Program-made: the position numbers and the translations under genes | The notes under the pieces: model-generated | Database searches by the model: none | Told to the model about the DNA's origin: nothing | Seen by the model: only the letters and a program-made list of their open reading frames with translations | Part shown: piece by piece, positions 1 through 8,703 of the stretch | Layout of the letters: every line of letters starts with the position of its first letter | Position numbering within the stretch: the stretch's first letter is position 1 | Assembly (NCBI RefSeq): GCF_042651425.1 | Contig: NZ_JBHSCW010000002.1 | Coordinates: 124,001-188,000, forward strand | DNA length: 64,000 bases | Direction: 5' to 3' | DNA from: Fodinicurvata halophila | GTDB taxonomy: Bacteria; Pseudomonadota; Alphaproteobacteria; Kiloniellales; DSM-21159

Positions 1-474
1 CGGGCGGAAATAGGCCGCATGCAGACGCGCGCCACACACCCGTTCATAGAACTCCATGATCTTCTCGCGCTCTTCGAACCCCCAGAGCATCGGTGTCATG
101 GCGCCCACGTCCAGCGCGAAGGTGGAGATATTGAGCAGGTGGTTTGCAATGCGGGTCAGTTCGCTGAAGATCACCCGGATATACTGCGCTCTCAACGGCA
201 CTTCGATGCCCAGCAGCCTTTCCACGCCCAGCGCAAAGGCATGCTCCTGGTTCATCGGACTGACGTAGTCCAGGCGGTCGAAATAGGGAATCGCCTGAAG
301 ATAGGTCTTGTATTCGATCAGTTTCTCTGTGCCGCGATGCAGCAGACCGATATGCGGGTCGGCGCGCTCGATCACCTCGCCATCCATTTCCAGCACCAGA
401 CGCAGGACGCCGTGCGCCGCCGGATGTTGCGGTCCGAAGTTCAAGGTGAGCGGTTTGATATGTGCTTCGGCCAT
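1..474 (-). CDS. nuoD: NADH-quinone oxidoreductase subunit D (N-terminal part, cut by the window edge)
   Basis: The first 158 residues of the 49-kDa type subunit of respiratory complex I are present; the rest lies beyond the left edge. NuoD helps form the quinone site in the peripheral arm. The family hallmarks FGPQHPAAHGVLR near residue 14 and LLHRGTEKLIE near residue 45 are visible. The ATG overlaps the nuoC stop codon (ATGA), so the two genes are translationally coupled in the usual nuoA-B-C-D order. The identification is secure from these motifs and from the neighbours. Confidence 0.96.
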   Translation of the reverse strand, partial: MAEAHIKPLTLNFGPQHPAAHGVLRLVLEMDGEVIERADPHIGLLHRGTEKLIEYKTYLQAIPYFDRLDYVSPMNQEHAFALGVERLLGIEVPLRAQYIRVIFSELTRIANHLLNISTFALDVGAMTPMLWGFEEREKIMEFYERVCGARLHAAYFRP

Positions 475-1100
475 CAGGCTTTGCTCTCCTGCGTCGCGTC
501 ATCGGCATCCGCCTTCTCGTCACCGGGCAGATGCAACATGCCCTCCCAGGGAGAGACGAAATCGAAGTTGCGGAACTCCTGGACCAGGTTGACCGGCTCG
601 TAGACCACGCGTTTCTGGTCCTCGTCGTAGCGCACCTCCACATAGCCTGTCAGCGGGAAATCCTTGCGCAGGGGATGCCCCTCGAAGCCGTAGTCGGTCA
701 TGATGCGCCTGAGGTCGGGGTGATCCGAGAAGAAGACCCCGAAAAGGTCCCAGACCTCGCGCTCGAACCAGATGGCGGAGCTGTAGATCTCGCAAACCGT
801 GGGAACGGGTGTGTCCTCGGCGGCCGGCACCTTCACGCGGATGCGCAGGTTGTGCTTGAGAGACAGCAGGTTATAGACAACCTCGAAGCGCTCGGGCCGA
901 TCCGGATAATCCACGGCCGTCACGTCCATCAGTTGCTTGAACTGGGCATTGGGATCGTCCCGCAGAACGGTCATGACCTTGAGCAGGCTCTCACGGTACG
1001 TCCAGATGATCAGCTCGTCGCACACCGTCTCCGTCTCGAAGATGTCGCCGGGCAGTGACGAGGTCAGATGTTCGCTGAGATCTTTTAGCGTTGGGTTCAT
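474..1100 (-). CDS. nuoC: NADH-quinone oxidoreductase subunit C
   Basis: This 208-residue protein is the 30-kDa type subunit of complex I, which packs against NuoD in the hydrophilic arm. The family signature ERE.WDLFGV..SDHPDLRR.. is visible around residues 113-135, followed by GHPLRKDFPLTGY. NuoC is a separate gene here, not the NuoCD fusion of enterobacteria, as expected for alphaproteobacteria. It lies about 30 bases downstream of nuoB and overlaps nuoD by the ATGA junction. Length and motifs are typical. Confidence 0.97.
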   Translation of the reverse strand: MNPTLKDLSEHLTSSLPGDIFETETVCDELIIWTYRESLLKVMTVLRDDPNAQFKQLMDVTAVDYPDRPERFEVVYNLLSLKHNLRIRVKVPAAEDTPVPTVCEIYSSAIWFEREVWDLFGVFFSDHPDLRRIMTDYGFEGHPLRKDFPLTGYVEVRYDEDQKRVVYEPVNLVQEFRNFDFVSPWEGMLHLPGDEKADADDATQESKA

Positions 1101-1130
1101 CTCTCCACCGATTCGGAAACGAGAAAGCAG

Positions 1131-1679
1131 TTAGCGCTCGATGACGGCCTGTCTCTTGATTTTCTTCTGCAGCTGCAGAATGCCGTAGAGCAGTGCCTCC
1201 GCCGTCGGCGGACAGCCGGGCACGTAAATGTCGACCGGCACGACACGGTCACAGCCGCGGACCACGGCATAGGAATAATGGTAATAGCCGCCGCCATTGG
1301 CGCAGGAGCCCATGGAGATCACCCAGCGCGGCTCGGCCATCTGGTCGTAGACCTTGCGCAGTGCCGGCGCCATCTTGTTGGTCAGCGTGCCGGCCACGAT
1401 CATGACGTCCGACTGGCGCGGGCTGGGGCGGAAAACAGCCCCGTAGCGGTCCATGTCATAACGGCTGGCCGCTGTATGCATCATCTCGATGGCGCAACAG
1501 GCCAGCCCGAAGGTCATCGGCCAGAGCGACCCAGACTGTGCCCAGCCCGCCAGCTTGTCCAACTGGGCCACGACAAAGCCCTTGTGCTGAATCTCGTCGC
1601 CGACCTCGCGCAGAACGGCTTCCTGGTCTGCACCGGGGTCGAGCGGCGTCTGCCTGAACGTGCTTTCGCTCACTCCCAT
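1131..1679 (-). CDS. nuoB: NADH-quinone oxidoreductase subunit B
   Basis: This is the PSST-type subunit that carries the terminal [4Fe-4S] cluster N2, which hands electrons to quinone. The cluster cysteines are visible in FGLACCAIEMM, GSCANGGG and VPGCPPTAEA. I chose the ATG that gives MGVSEST as the start (182 residues); an in-frame start seven codons upstream exists but lies deeper inside nuoA. The gene overlaps the end of nuoA by 10 bases, which indicates tight coupling in the nuo operon. Confidence 0.96.
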   Translation of the reverse strand: MGVSESTFRQTPLDPGADQEAVLREVGDEIQHKGFVVAQLDKLAGWAQSGSLWPMTFGLACCAIEMMHTAASRYDMDRYGAVFRPSPRQSDVMIVAGTLTNKMAPALRKVYDQMAEPRWVISMGSCANGGGYYHYSYAVVRGCDRVVPVDIYVPGCPPTAEALLYGILQLQKKIKRQAVIER

Positions 1680-2035
1680 TCCAGTGCTCCTTTCTTCCAC
1701 TCATATATAAATCCAATGGTCAACAAGCCAAGGAAGACCATCATCGACCAGAAACCGAACACGCCCAGCTCCCCGAGCGAAACCGCCCAGGGGAAGAGGA
1801 AGGCGACCTCGAGGTCGAAGATAATGAAGAGGATGGCAACCAGATAGAAGCGCACATCGAACTTGCTGCGCGCATCGTCGAAGGCCTCGAAGCCGCACTC
1901 GTAGGCCGAAACCTTCTCGGTATCGGGGCGCTGACGGGCCACGAGATAGGACGCAATGATCATCACGGTGGCCAGCCCCAAGGCCAGGCCCATGAAGATC
2001 AGGATCGGCAGGTATTCCGCCAAAAGCTCGTTCAT
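1670..2035 (-). CDS. nuoA: NADH-quinone oxidoreductase subunit A
   Basis: This small membrane subunit of complex I has 121 residues and about three transmembrane helices. The conserved loop with the YECGFEAFDDAR motif and the FYLVAILFIIFDLEVAFLFP segment are diagnostic. I took the ATG giving MNELLAEYL as the start; the open frame continues about 32 codons upstream, but that stretch is basic and unlike NuoA. It is the first gene of the nuo operon in this window, with a leader of about 320 bases before the tRNA gene. Confidence 0.96.
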   Translation of the reverse strand: MNELLAEYLPILIFMGLALGLATVMIIASYLVARQRPDTEKVSAYECGFEAFDDARSKFDVRFYLVAILFIIFDLEVAFLFPWAVSLGELGVFGFWSMMVFLGLLTIGFIYEWKKGALEWE

Positions 2036-2354
2036 CGCTCGATCGCTCTCTGACCTCTGCGGTGGCGCCCGTCGGAACCTCCTCTGGAGCAGGCAGGCTC
2101 CCGAAAGCGCCCCGCAGCCTTTGCTTGCCACTGCTGTTCTTGGCTTCCAGGCCGTTCCCTCAAGAAACCGCCCGGGCGTTTTCGCGGCGGACTATAGGCC
2201 GATCGGCCTGACGGGAAAAGCAAGAAACGACCGGCCCGCCCAACTCGCGCGCACCGGGATGCCCGAAACCAGGACACAGCTTGAGTGGTGCCCCGGTTAC
2301 CACAGTCCGGCCGGGTTGCAAAACAGCAAAGAGAATGTCGGGAATGCAATGGGA
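2036..2354. other. nuo operon leader, no gene
   Basis: No gene is supported in this 319-base stretch between nuoA and the tRNA. Read on the minus strand it must hold the nuo promoter. A TATAGT -10-like hexamer lies at 2191-2196, directly next to a perfect 12-base palindrome GGCCGATCGGCC at 2197-2208. I could not place a convincing -35 at normal spacing, so the promoter call is tentative. Confidence 0.35.
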
Positions 2355-2431
<77 letters not shown>

Positions 2432-2505
2432 TCGCTTTCACGGAGCCGGGCAGGCCAGCATTTCCGTGACGGGAGCGATGACTTACTCCACCGATCTGGG
2501 GAGTG

Positions 2506-3501
2506 TCAAGCAGCCCTGCGCTTCTTCCCGCGTTTTTCTTTCAACTCCTTGCCCGGCTTGGCCCAGCGTCGTTTCAGACAGAGCCACTCACCCGGGTTTT
2601 CACGGATCCAGCGCTCGAAGACCGCGTTCACGTTCCGGGTCATCTCCAGTGCCCGAGTGTCAGTGTCCTGCGCCTGCGAGGACGCCGACACCGGCGGTTC
2701 GATGATCACGCGGTAGCGTGCGGTTCCCGTACGCAGAATACGCACCGGAACCAGGTCTGTCCCGGTGCGCAGAGCCAGGCGGGCCGGCGCCGTTGTCGTC
2801 AGTGCATTGCGCTCGAAGAAGGGAACATGCTCGCCTTCGTCGACACGCTGGTCCATCAACAGGCCGAGGGCCTCCCCGGCGGCAAGGTCCCGCAACAGAA
2901 CCCGGATGCCACCATGCTTTTCCACCAGCTTCATACCCAGGCGCTGGCGCCAGTTCTGGACCATGGCATCCACCAGCGGGTTGCTCTGCGGGGTATAGAC
3001 CACGGTCAGGGATCGTCCCATTGCGGGCATCAGGCCGCCCAGGACTTCCCAGTTACCGAGATGCGCCGTGAAGAAGACGGCCGCCGCCCCCTTCCGATCC
3101 AGCTCCTCCAGATAGGCATGGTTCTCGATCTCGACCCGCGGGTCTGACGACGAAATGTCGCAGATCCTGCCCAGGTGCGGGAATTCGGCCAGTACGGCCC
3201 AGAGATTGCCCCAGCTCTTGCGGATCAAGCGCGTGATTTCTCGCTCGTCCGCTTCCGGAAAGGCGATGCGATAGTTTGCCCGCATATACCGACTGTCTCC
3301 CAGGCGCGAGACGACCCTGCGCCCGAACCAGCGCCCCATGGCCGAGGCCAGGTCGACCGGCAGCAGACGGGCCAGTGCCCAGAAAAGCAGCATGAAGACG
3401 GCCTCGATACTCCATATGCTGTAGCTGACGGGCGCCGACTGACGTATCGCCTTGCGAAGGCGGTGGAGTCTGCGGGAGAGGCGGCGAGATTTCCGGCGCA
3501 A
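2506..3501 (-). CDS. LpxL/HtrB-family lipid A or lysophospholipid acyltransferase
   Basis: This is a predicted inner-membrane acyltransferase of the lauroyl/myristoyl transferase family, which adds secondary acyl chains to lipid A or acylates other lipids. The HX4E catalytic motif appears as HLGNWE, preceded by FFTA, with the MDQRVDEGEHVPFF substrate-site segment downstream. One N-terminal hydrophobic anchor is followed by a basic cytoplasmic domain, and the C-terminus is very basic. I chose a TTG start because AGGAAG lies about eight bases before it; an ATG 30 codons upstream would add an odd Cys-rich tail. It is divergent from the sphingolipid cluster, so a role there is possible but unproven. 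Confidence 0.8.
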   Translation of the reverse strand: MRRKSRRLSRRLHRLRKAIRQSAPVSYSIWSIEAVFMLLFWALARLLPVDLASAMGRWFGRRVVSRLGDSRYMRANYRIAFPEADEREITRLIRKSWGNLWAVLAEFPHLGRICDISSSDPRVEIENHAYLEELDRKGAAAVFFTAHLGNWEVLGGLMPAMGRSLTVVYTPQSNPLVDAMVQNWRQRLGMKLVEKHGGIRVLLRDLAAGEALGLLMDQRVDEGEHVPFFERNALTTTAPARLALRTGTDLVPVRILRTGTARYRVIIEPPVSASSQAQDTDTRALEMTRNVNAVFERWIRENPGEWLCLKRRWAKPGKELKEKRGKKRRAA

Positions 3502-3763
3502 GGCTCGGCTTCCTGCTAGGGGCGAACAGTGAACACTCCGGCCCTGTCTGTGCACGGAACACAGGCGGCAATGCCGGGGCGGGCAAGACATAATCCACGC
3601 CAGCGGATTTGAAAACCTTCAAGCGACTCCGGAAGACCGATCACAAATGGTTTCAATAGCCGTTTTGCGGCAAAGCAAAGCTTGCCGCAAAAGCAGCTTT
3701 TCATTACTTTTCCACAGTGCAAGGCGCGTGAATCACGACAATTTTCAAGAATAGAGGTCTGGT

Positions 3764-4525
3764 GTGGCTGTGAAGCTCGGTCCCTGGTCGGGGCGGAAAT
3801 ATTTCCTGAACAAGATGACCCTGCGGGACCTGGTGGGTGCCTACTTCACCCACCATGCCATCATGGCCTACCTGATCCTGGCTGTAGGCTGCATCGCCTA
3901 TGTCGTTCTCAACCCGGCGAATATCTGGGGCCCCGCGCTTGCAGCTGCCCTGATTGTGCCGCTCTATCCGTTGGTCTGGTACCTGCTGCATCGCTATGTG
4001 CTGCATGGACGCTGGCTTTATCGTATGCCGCAAACGGCCGCCCTGTGGAAACGCGTCCACTTCGATCATCATCAGGATCCCAATGACCTGGGCGTCCTTT
4101 TCGGTGCGCTCTACACTACGCTGCCGACCATCCTGCTGGTCACCATTCCGCTCGGCTGGGCGATCGCCGGGCCCAGTGGTGCAGCCGCAGCCGTGGCCTC
4201 TGGACTGCTCACCACCTGCTTCTACGAATTCTGCCACTGCATCCAGCACCTCCCCTTCCAACCGCGCTGGACCTGGCTGAAGCGCATGAAGAAGCTGCAC
4301 CTGGCACATCACTTCCATAACGAGCAGGGCAACTACGGTATCACCAACTTTGCAGTAGACCGCGTGCTCGGCACCTACTACAGCCACCCGCGCGAAAAGC
4401 CGCGCAGCCCAACGGTCTTCAATCTCGGCTACACGGACGAGGAAGCCTCCCGCTATCCTTGGGTGGCAGCGCTTTCGGACGACCGCCAACAGCCGGGGGC
4501 CATGCGCCCGGCCCGCAACCGCTGA
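3764..4525 (+). CDS. Fatty acid hydroxylase / sterol desaturase family membrane protein
   Basis: This 253-residue integral membrane di-iron oxygenase has the family's histidine clusters: H76-x4-H81 (HRYVLH), H99-x2-HH (HFDHH), H158 and H162 in CHCIQH, and H179-x2-HH-x-H (HLAHHFH). About four membrane segments surround them. Relatives hydroxylate fatty acyl or sphingoid chains or desaturate sterols. It starts with GTG behind an AGAGG-like site. It is the first gene of the plus-strand sphingolipid operon, 18 bases before the ceramide synthase candidate, so I infer hydroxylation of the ceramide acyl chain or base. The exact position it hydroxylates cannot be read from sequence. Confidence 0.82.
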   Translation: MAVKLGPWSGRKYFLNKMTLRDLVGAYFTHHAIMAYLILAVGCIAYVVLNPANIWGPALAAALIVPLYPLVWYLLHRYVLHGRWLYRMPQTAALWKRVHFDHHQDPNDLGVLFGALYTTLPTILLVTIPLGWAIAGPSGAAAAVASGLLTTCFYEFCHCIQHLPFQPRWTWLKRMKKLHLAHHFHNEQGNYGITNFAVDRVLGTYYSHPREKPRSPTVFNLGYTDEEASRYPWVAALSDDRQQPGAMRPARNR

Positions 4526-4543
4526 GCCTGCCAGTCCGTCTTG

Positions 4544-5713
4544 ATGAAGCACCAGAAAGCGCCGGAAAGGCCGTTATCGAGAGTCGAGATTCATCCGGTC
4601 AGCAGCCGGCGTGACCTGGAGGACTTCATTGAGGTTCCCTGGGCCATCTACCGAGACGATCCCAACTGGATACCGCCGCTGAAGCTGGAACGGCGTCTCC
4701 ACCTCTCAAAAGACAAGAATCCCTATTTCGAGCACGCCGAAGCGGCTTTCTGGACGGCGTGGCGGGATGGCAGGCCGGTCGGCCGCATCTCCGCCCAGGT
4801 GGATCGGGCCTGGCTCGAGGTCCATGGCGATGCCACCGGGCATTTCGGCTTCCTGGAGGGCCTGGAGGACCCGGAGATATTCCGCAGTCTGCTGCATACA
4901 GCAGAGGACTGGGTGCGCGAACGCGGCATGACCCGTATCACTGGCCCCTACAGCCTGTCGGTCAACGACGAGTGCGGCCTGCTGGTCGACGGCTTCGACA
5001 CGCCGCCGGCCCTGATGATGGGCCACGCTCGCCCTTATTATGGGCCTTCCGTGGAACAGGCCGGTTATGGCAAGGCGATGGACCTGCTGGCCTATTCGAT
5101 GGATGTGGCCGACCCGCTGTCCCCCAGGGCACAAAAGCTCGTCGACAAGATGATGGACGACCCCAAACTCAAGCTTCGTCCTTTGGATATGAAGCGCTAT
5201 GAGGAAGACCTGCATCTCATCGTCGACATCTTCAATGACGCCTGGTCGCAGAACTGGGGCTTCGTTCCCATGACCGAAGGCGAAATCCGGAATCTGGCAA
5301 AAAGCATCAAGCCGATCATCGAGCCCGAGTTCGTCTGCATTGCAGAATACGATGGAGAGCCTGCTGCCATGACCGTGACCTTGCCGGACGTCCATCGCAT
5401 GGCAGCGGACCTGAACGGCAAACTTCTGCCCTTCGGCTGGGCCAAACTGCTCTGGCGTCTGAAATGCGGGCAATGCGACAGTGGCCGGCTGCCGCTCCTG
5501 GGCGTACGCAGGAAATTCCAGAGCTCGAGCCAAGGGGCAGCACTTGCCCTGGGTGTGATCAACAGGGTCTATAGCTATCACCGGCAGCATGGTAAAAGGC
5601 ACGCGGAACTGTCCTGGGTCCTCGAAACCAACAGGCCGATCCAGCGCATGATCGAAATGGTCGGCGGTGTCGCCTACAAGACCTACAGGATCTACGAGAA
5701 GGACCTGGCGTGA
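4544..5713 (+). CDS. bcerS: GNAT-type N-acyltransferase, candidate bacterial ceramide synthase
   Basis: This 389-residue cytosolic-looking protein belongs to the large GNAT-like family annotated as hypothetical N-acetyltransferase. A member of this family (CC_1154 in Caulobacter) was shown to be needed for ceramide synthesis, where it N-acylates the sphingoid base. Visible features are VPWAIYRDDPNWIPPL near residue 33, GPYSLSVNDECGLLVDGF near 135 and the C-terminal ELSWVLETNRPIQRM block typical of GNAT folds. The ATG is used; a TTG lies one codon upstream. Its last bases overlap the next gene (GTGA). The serine palmitoyltransferase nearby strongly supports the assignment. Confidence 0.82.
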   Translation: MKHQKAPERPLSRVEIHPVSSRRDLEDFIEVPWAIYRDDPNWIPPLKLERRLHLSKDKNPYFEHAEAAFWTAWRDGRPVGRISAQVDRAWLEVHGDATGHFGFLEGLEDPEIFRSLLHTAEDWVRERGMTRITGPYSLSVNDECGLLVDGFDTPPALMMGHARPYYGPSVEQAGYGKAMDLLAYSMDVADPLSPRAQKLVDKMMDDPKLKLRPLDMKRYEEDLHLIVDIFNDAWSQNWGFVPMTEGEIRNLAKSIKPIIEPEFVCIAEYDGEPAAMTVTLPDVHRMAADLNGKLLPFGWAKLLWRLKCGQCDSGRLPLLGVRRKFQSSSQGAALALGVINRVYSYHRQHGKRHAELSWVLETNRPIQRMIEMVGGVAYKTYRIYEKDLA

Positions 5714-6522
5714 CCCACGGTAAAGCGGCTTTCACCGCCCTTGTCCTGGCCGGACAGCGGCCGGGGATGGACCCTCTGGCCCGGCATTGTGGTATGGACC
5801 TGAAATGCATGGTTCCTGTTGCCGGTCTTCCCATGCTCCAGAGGGTGGTCACGACGCTGGACAGGAACGATGCCATCCAGCGCATCTTCGTCAGCCTGCC
5901 CGCCCCCTCGGCGCTCGATGACCTGGAGGCACTGGCACCGCTACGGCAAAACGGGCGCCTCCAGGCGGTGCAGAGTGCCAGCAGTCCCAGTGCCAGCGTG
6001 GCAGAGTTCTGCAAGACCCATTGGCAGGCCGGCGAACCCCTCCTGGTCACCACGGCCGATCATGTCCTGCTGAATGATGAAATACTTGGACTGTTCCTTG
6101 ACCAGGCTCGCAAGAACGGGGGCGACATCGCTGCCGGCCTGACACCTTCTGCGCCCCTGAAAGCCGCCTATCCCACCTCGAAACGGACCTATCTGCATTT
6201 TCGCGATGAAGCGTACAGCGGCGCCAACCTCTTTGCCCTGCTGACTCCGCGTGCCCAATCGGCTGTGGCGTTCTGGCAGGGTGTGGAGCAGGATCGCAAG
6301 AAGCCATGGCGCATAGCACGGCGTGTCGGCATGAAGGCCCTGATCGCCTATCTTGCACGGCGTCTGACCCTCGAGGAGGCCATGCAGGCGCTTTCGAAAG
6401 CGGCCGGAGCTGAGGCAAGAGCCGTCATCCTGCCGATCGCGGAAGCCGCCATCGATGTGGACAAGCCGGAAGATCTGACCCTTGTCGAGACGATCCTGGC
6501 CGAGCAGGCCGCAAACACCTGA
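5710..6522 (+). CDS. Nucleotidyltransferase (NTP-transferase/MobA-like fold) of the sphingolipid cluster
   Basis: The N-terminus shows the sugar-nucleotide/MobA type nucleotide-binding loop, ALVLAGQRPG with a following lysine near residue 32. VTTADHVLLN near residue 114 is a probable metal-binding aspartate motif. The protein has 270 residues, no signal peptide, and starts with GTG coupled to the previous gene. Such enzymes transfer a nucleotidyl group to a phosphorylated sugar, alcohol or acid. In this operon it could activate a head group, but the substrate is not known to me. Confidence 0.65.
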   Translation: MTHGKAAFTALVLAGQRPGMDPLARHCGMDLKCMVPVAGLPMLQRVVTTLDRNDAIQRIFVSLPAPSALDDLEALAPLRQNGRLQAVQSASSPSASVAEFCKTHWQAGEPLLVTTADHVLLNDEILGLFLDQARKNGGDIAAGLTPSAPLKAAYPTSKRTYLHFRDEAYSGANLFALLTPRAQSAVAFWQGVEQDRKKPWRIARRVGMKALIAYLARRLTLEEAMQALSKAAGAEARAVILPIAEAAIDVDKPEDLTLVETILAEQAANT

Positions 6523-6552
6523 GTCGCGGACGGCTGAGGTCAGAAAGGAACC

Positions 6553-7461
6553 TTGCATTACTTGTACAGATTGGCGCATATATCCGACATCCACCTTCCA
6601 CCGCTGCCGAAACCCCGGCTGCGGGAGTTGATGAACAAACGCTTGCTGGGGTGGCTGTCCTGGCAGAAGCGCCGACGCCATATTCACCGGCTCGAAGTCC
6701 TGGATCGGCTGCTCGAGGACCTTGGGGACCAGGCTCCCGATCATGTCGCCGTCACCGGCGATCTCGTGAACCTTTCCCTGCCTGACGAGTTCACGGCCGC
6801 CGCGCGTTGGCTCCAAGCCGTCGGGCCTGGCGATCAAGTCAGTGTCGTCCCCGGAAATCATGATGCCTATGTCCCTCTGGATCACAGCCAAGGGCGGGCA
6901 GAGTGGGACCCCTACATGACCTCGGACGCGAGCGGACTGGCCGGCTTCCCCTACCTGCGCCGGCGCGGCCCCCTGGCGCTCATCGGTCTTTCGACGGCAG
7001 TGGCCACGGCTCCCGGCCTTGCCAGCGGGGAACTGGGCGAGACCCAATGCCGGGCCCTTGAAGAGCTGCTGCAGGACAACCGGGACAGGGCCCGCGTGGT
7101 CCTGCTCCACCACAGCCCCCTGCCCGGCGTCAGCAAGGCACGGAAGGCTCTGCGCGATGCCGTGCGTTTGCGCGAGATCCTGCAGCAACAGGGGGCGGAA
7201 CTGGTCCTGCACGGACACGAGCACCGCGTCATCGCCGGGCAGCTTGAAGGTCCGGGTCAACCTGTCCCCGTGATCGGCGCTCCCTCGGCCTCCGCTCTGC
7301 CCAGCGGACGCAGGCCAGGGGCCCAGTATTACATCTACGGGGTCGAGCAGACGGAGGCGGGCTGGAGGGTCACCGTGGAGACCCGTGGCTATCAGCCGCA
7401 CGAAGGGCGCTTCATTGCTGTTTCCAACGCACCAGCTATACTCGGTGCCCTGTCTGGATAA
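6553..7461 (+). CDS. Calcineurin-like metallophosphoesterase
   Basis: All five metallophosphoesterase blocks are present: D12-x-H14 (SDIHL), GD at 69-70 (TGDLVN), GNHD at 101-104, HH at 186-187 and GHEH at 221-224. The reaction is hydrolysis of a phosphomono- or diester with a two-metal centre. There is no signal peptide, so it acts in the cytoplasm. The start is TTG behind AAAGGAA. It sits between the nucleotidyltransferase and the LptF/G-like pair, so a phosphatidic-acid-like, CDP-linked or UDP-linked lipid intermediate is a reasonable guess for its substrate. Confidence 0.8.
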   Translation: MHYLYRLAHISDIHLPPLPKPRLRELMNKRLLGWLSWQKRRRHIHRLEVLDRLLEDLGDQAPDHVAVTGDLVNLSLPDEFTAAARWLQAVGPGDQVSVVPGNHDAYVPLDHSQGRAEWDPYMTSDASGLAGFPYLRRRGPLALIGLSTAVATAPGLASGELGETQCRALEELLQDNRDRARVVLLHHSPLPGVSKARKALRDAVRLREILQQQGAELVLHGHEHRVIAGQLEGPGQPVPVIGAPSASALPSGRRPGAQYYIYGVEQTEAGWRVTVETRGYQPHEGRFIAVSNAPAILGALSG

Positions 7462-7473
7462 TCCGGTGGCGTA

Positions 7474-8703
7474 ATGCCCATTTTCGACCGTTACATACTA
7501 CGGCAGATCTTCCCGCCGCTGGCCTTCACCCTGCTGATCGCATTGCTGGTCCTCCTGGTGGAACGGATGCTGCGCGTCCTGGATTCCGTCCTCGGATCCC
7601 AGGGCACGATGCAGGTGGTCTTCGAGCTCCTGGCCTATCTTGTCCCGCATTACCTGGGCCTGGCGCTTCCCATGGCTCTGTTCCTTGGAATCTATTTTGC
7701 CTTTCGCCGACTCAGCCGCGAAAGCGAGATGGATGCCATGCTTGCCTCCGGGACAGGTCTGCACCAGCTCCTACGCCCCGTTCTGCTCGCGGCCGGCTTG
7801 ATGACCCTCGTTGCCGCACTGCTTTTCAACACGCTGCAGCCGCACAGCCGCTATGCCTATCGTTCCGTGCTGTCCTCGGTCCAGAACATGTCCATCGAAG
7901 CCCTGATTCAGCCCGGGGTCTTCGTCAGCAACGAGAACACCACGCTGATGGTCGAGGAAATCTCATCGGACCGCAGGCAGTTCAGGCGCATTTTCATCCA
8001 CGAGGAAGACAAGCAGGCCGACGAGGCTGCCACGATCACGGCACGGGAAGGAATCCTGACGGAGACCGATGATGACAGCCCACCCTTCGCACAGCTCTTC
8101 AACGGCGTGCGTTTGACGACTTCGGTGGATCCGACAGAGGCCGAGGGCCCGCGCGAACCGGAATCGGGAGAGGAGCGCAGTGACGGTCTGCTGCGGTTCG
8201 AGGAAATGCAGACACGTCTGGGCGAGGATGCCTACGACGCCGTCCAGCCGCGCGGCGAGGACGAACGCGAATACACGATTCCCGAGCTCTGGGCCCTCAA
8301 GGACAGTCCGCCGGAGGGCATAGAGCGCTCCCGGTTGCTCGCCGAGATGAACGAACGGCTGGTTCGCATCGTTTCCGTTCTGGTTCTGCCCTTCGTGGCC
8401 ATTCCCCTCGCCCTCAGCAACCGGCGCAGCCAGCGCTCTTCCGGGGTCGCTGTGGGCGTTGTCACGCTGCTGGCCTTCAACGAGGCACTGCAGCAAGGCG
8501 TGCGCATGGTGCGGCGAGAGCAGCTGGAGCCTTTCCTGGGGATCTGGGGCCCCCTGATCATCTTCTTCACTGGATCCATGATTCTCTTCCTCACCACGGC
8601 CTTTCGCGTCCCCCGGTATCAGGGCACCGGAATCATTGATCGGGTGACCACGGCCTTCGGAGCCTTGATGGAGAAACGACGCGCACGCAGGAGTGCGTCA
8701 TGA
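7474..8703 (+). CDS. LptF-like permease subunit of the sphingolipid cluster
   Basis: This 409-residue protein of the YjgP/YjgQ family has the family layout: three N-terminal helices (about residues 13-33, 52-72, 95-117), a large periplasmic domain, and three C-terminal helices from about residue 290. The N-terminus FDRYILRQIFPPLAFTLL is typical. LptF pairs with LptG and an LptB ATPase to extract lipopolysaccharide from the inner membrane. No ATPase gene is beside it, so it would borrow one. Location inside the ceramide operon suggests a dedicated pair for sphingolipid export, which is inference. Confidence 0.8.
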   Translation: MPIFDRYILRQIFPPLAFTLLIALLVLLVERMLRVLDSVLGSQGTMQVVFELLAYLVPHYLGLALPMALFLGIYFAFRRLSRESEMDAMLASGTGLHQLLRPVLLAAGLMTLVAALLFNTLQPHSRYAYRSVLSSVQNMSIEALIQPGVFVSNENTTLMVEEISSDRRQFRRIFIHEEDKQADEAATITAREGILTETDDDSPPFAQLFNGVRLTTSVDPTEAEGPREPESGEERSDGLLRFEEMQTRLGEDAYDAVQPRGEDEREYTIPELWALKDSPPEGIERSRLLAEMNERLVRIVSVLVLPFVAIPLALSNRRSQRSSGVAVGVVTLLAFNEALQQGVRMVRREQLEPFLGIWGPLIIFFTGSMILFLTTAFRVPRYQGTGIIDRVTTAFGALMEKRRARRSAS

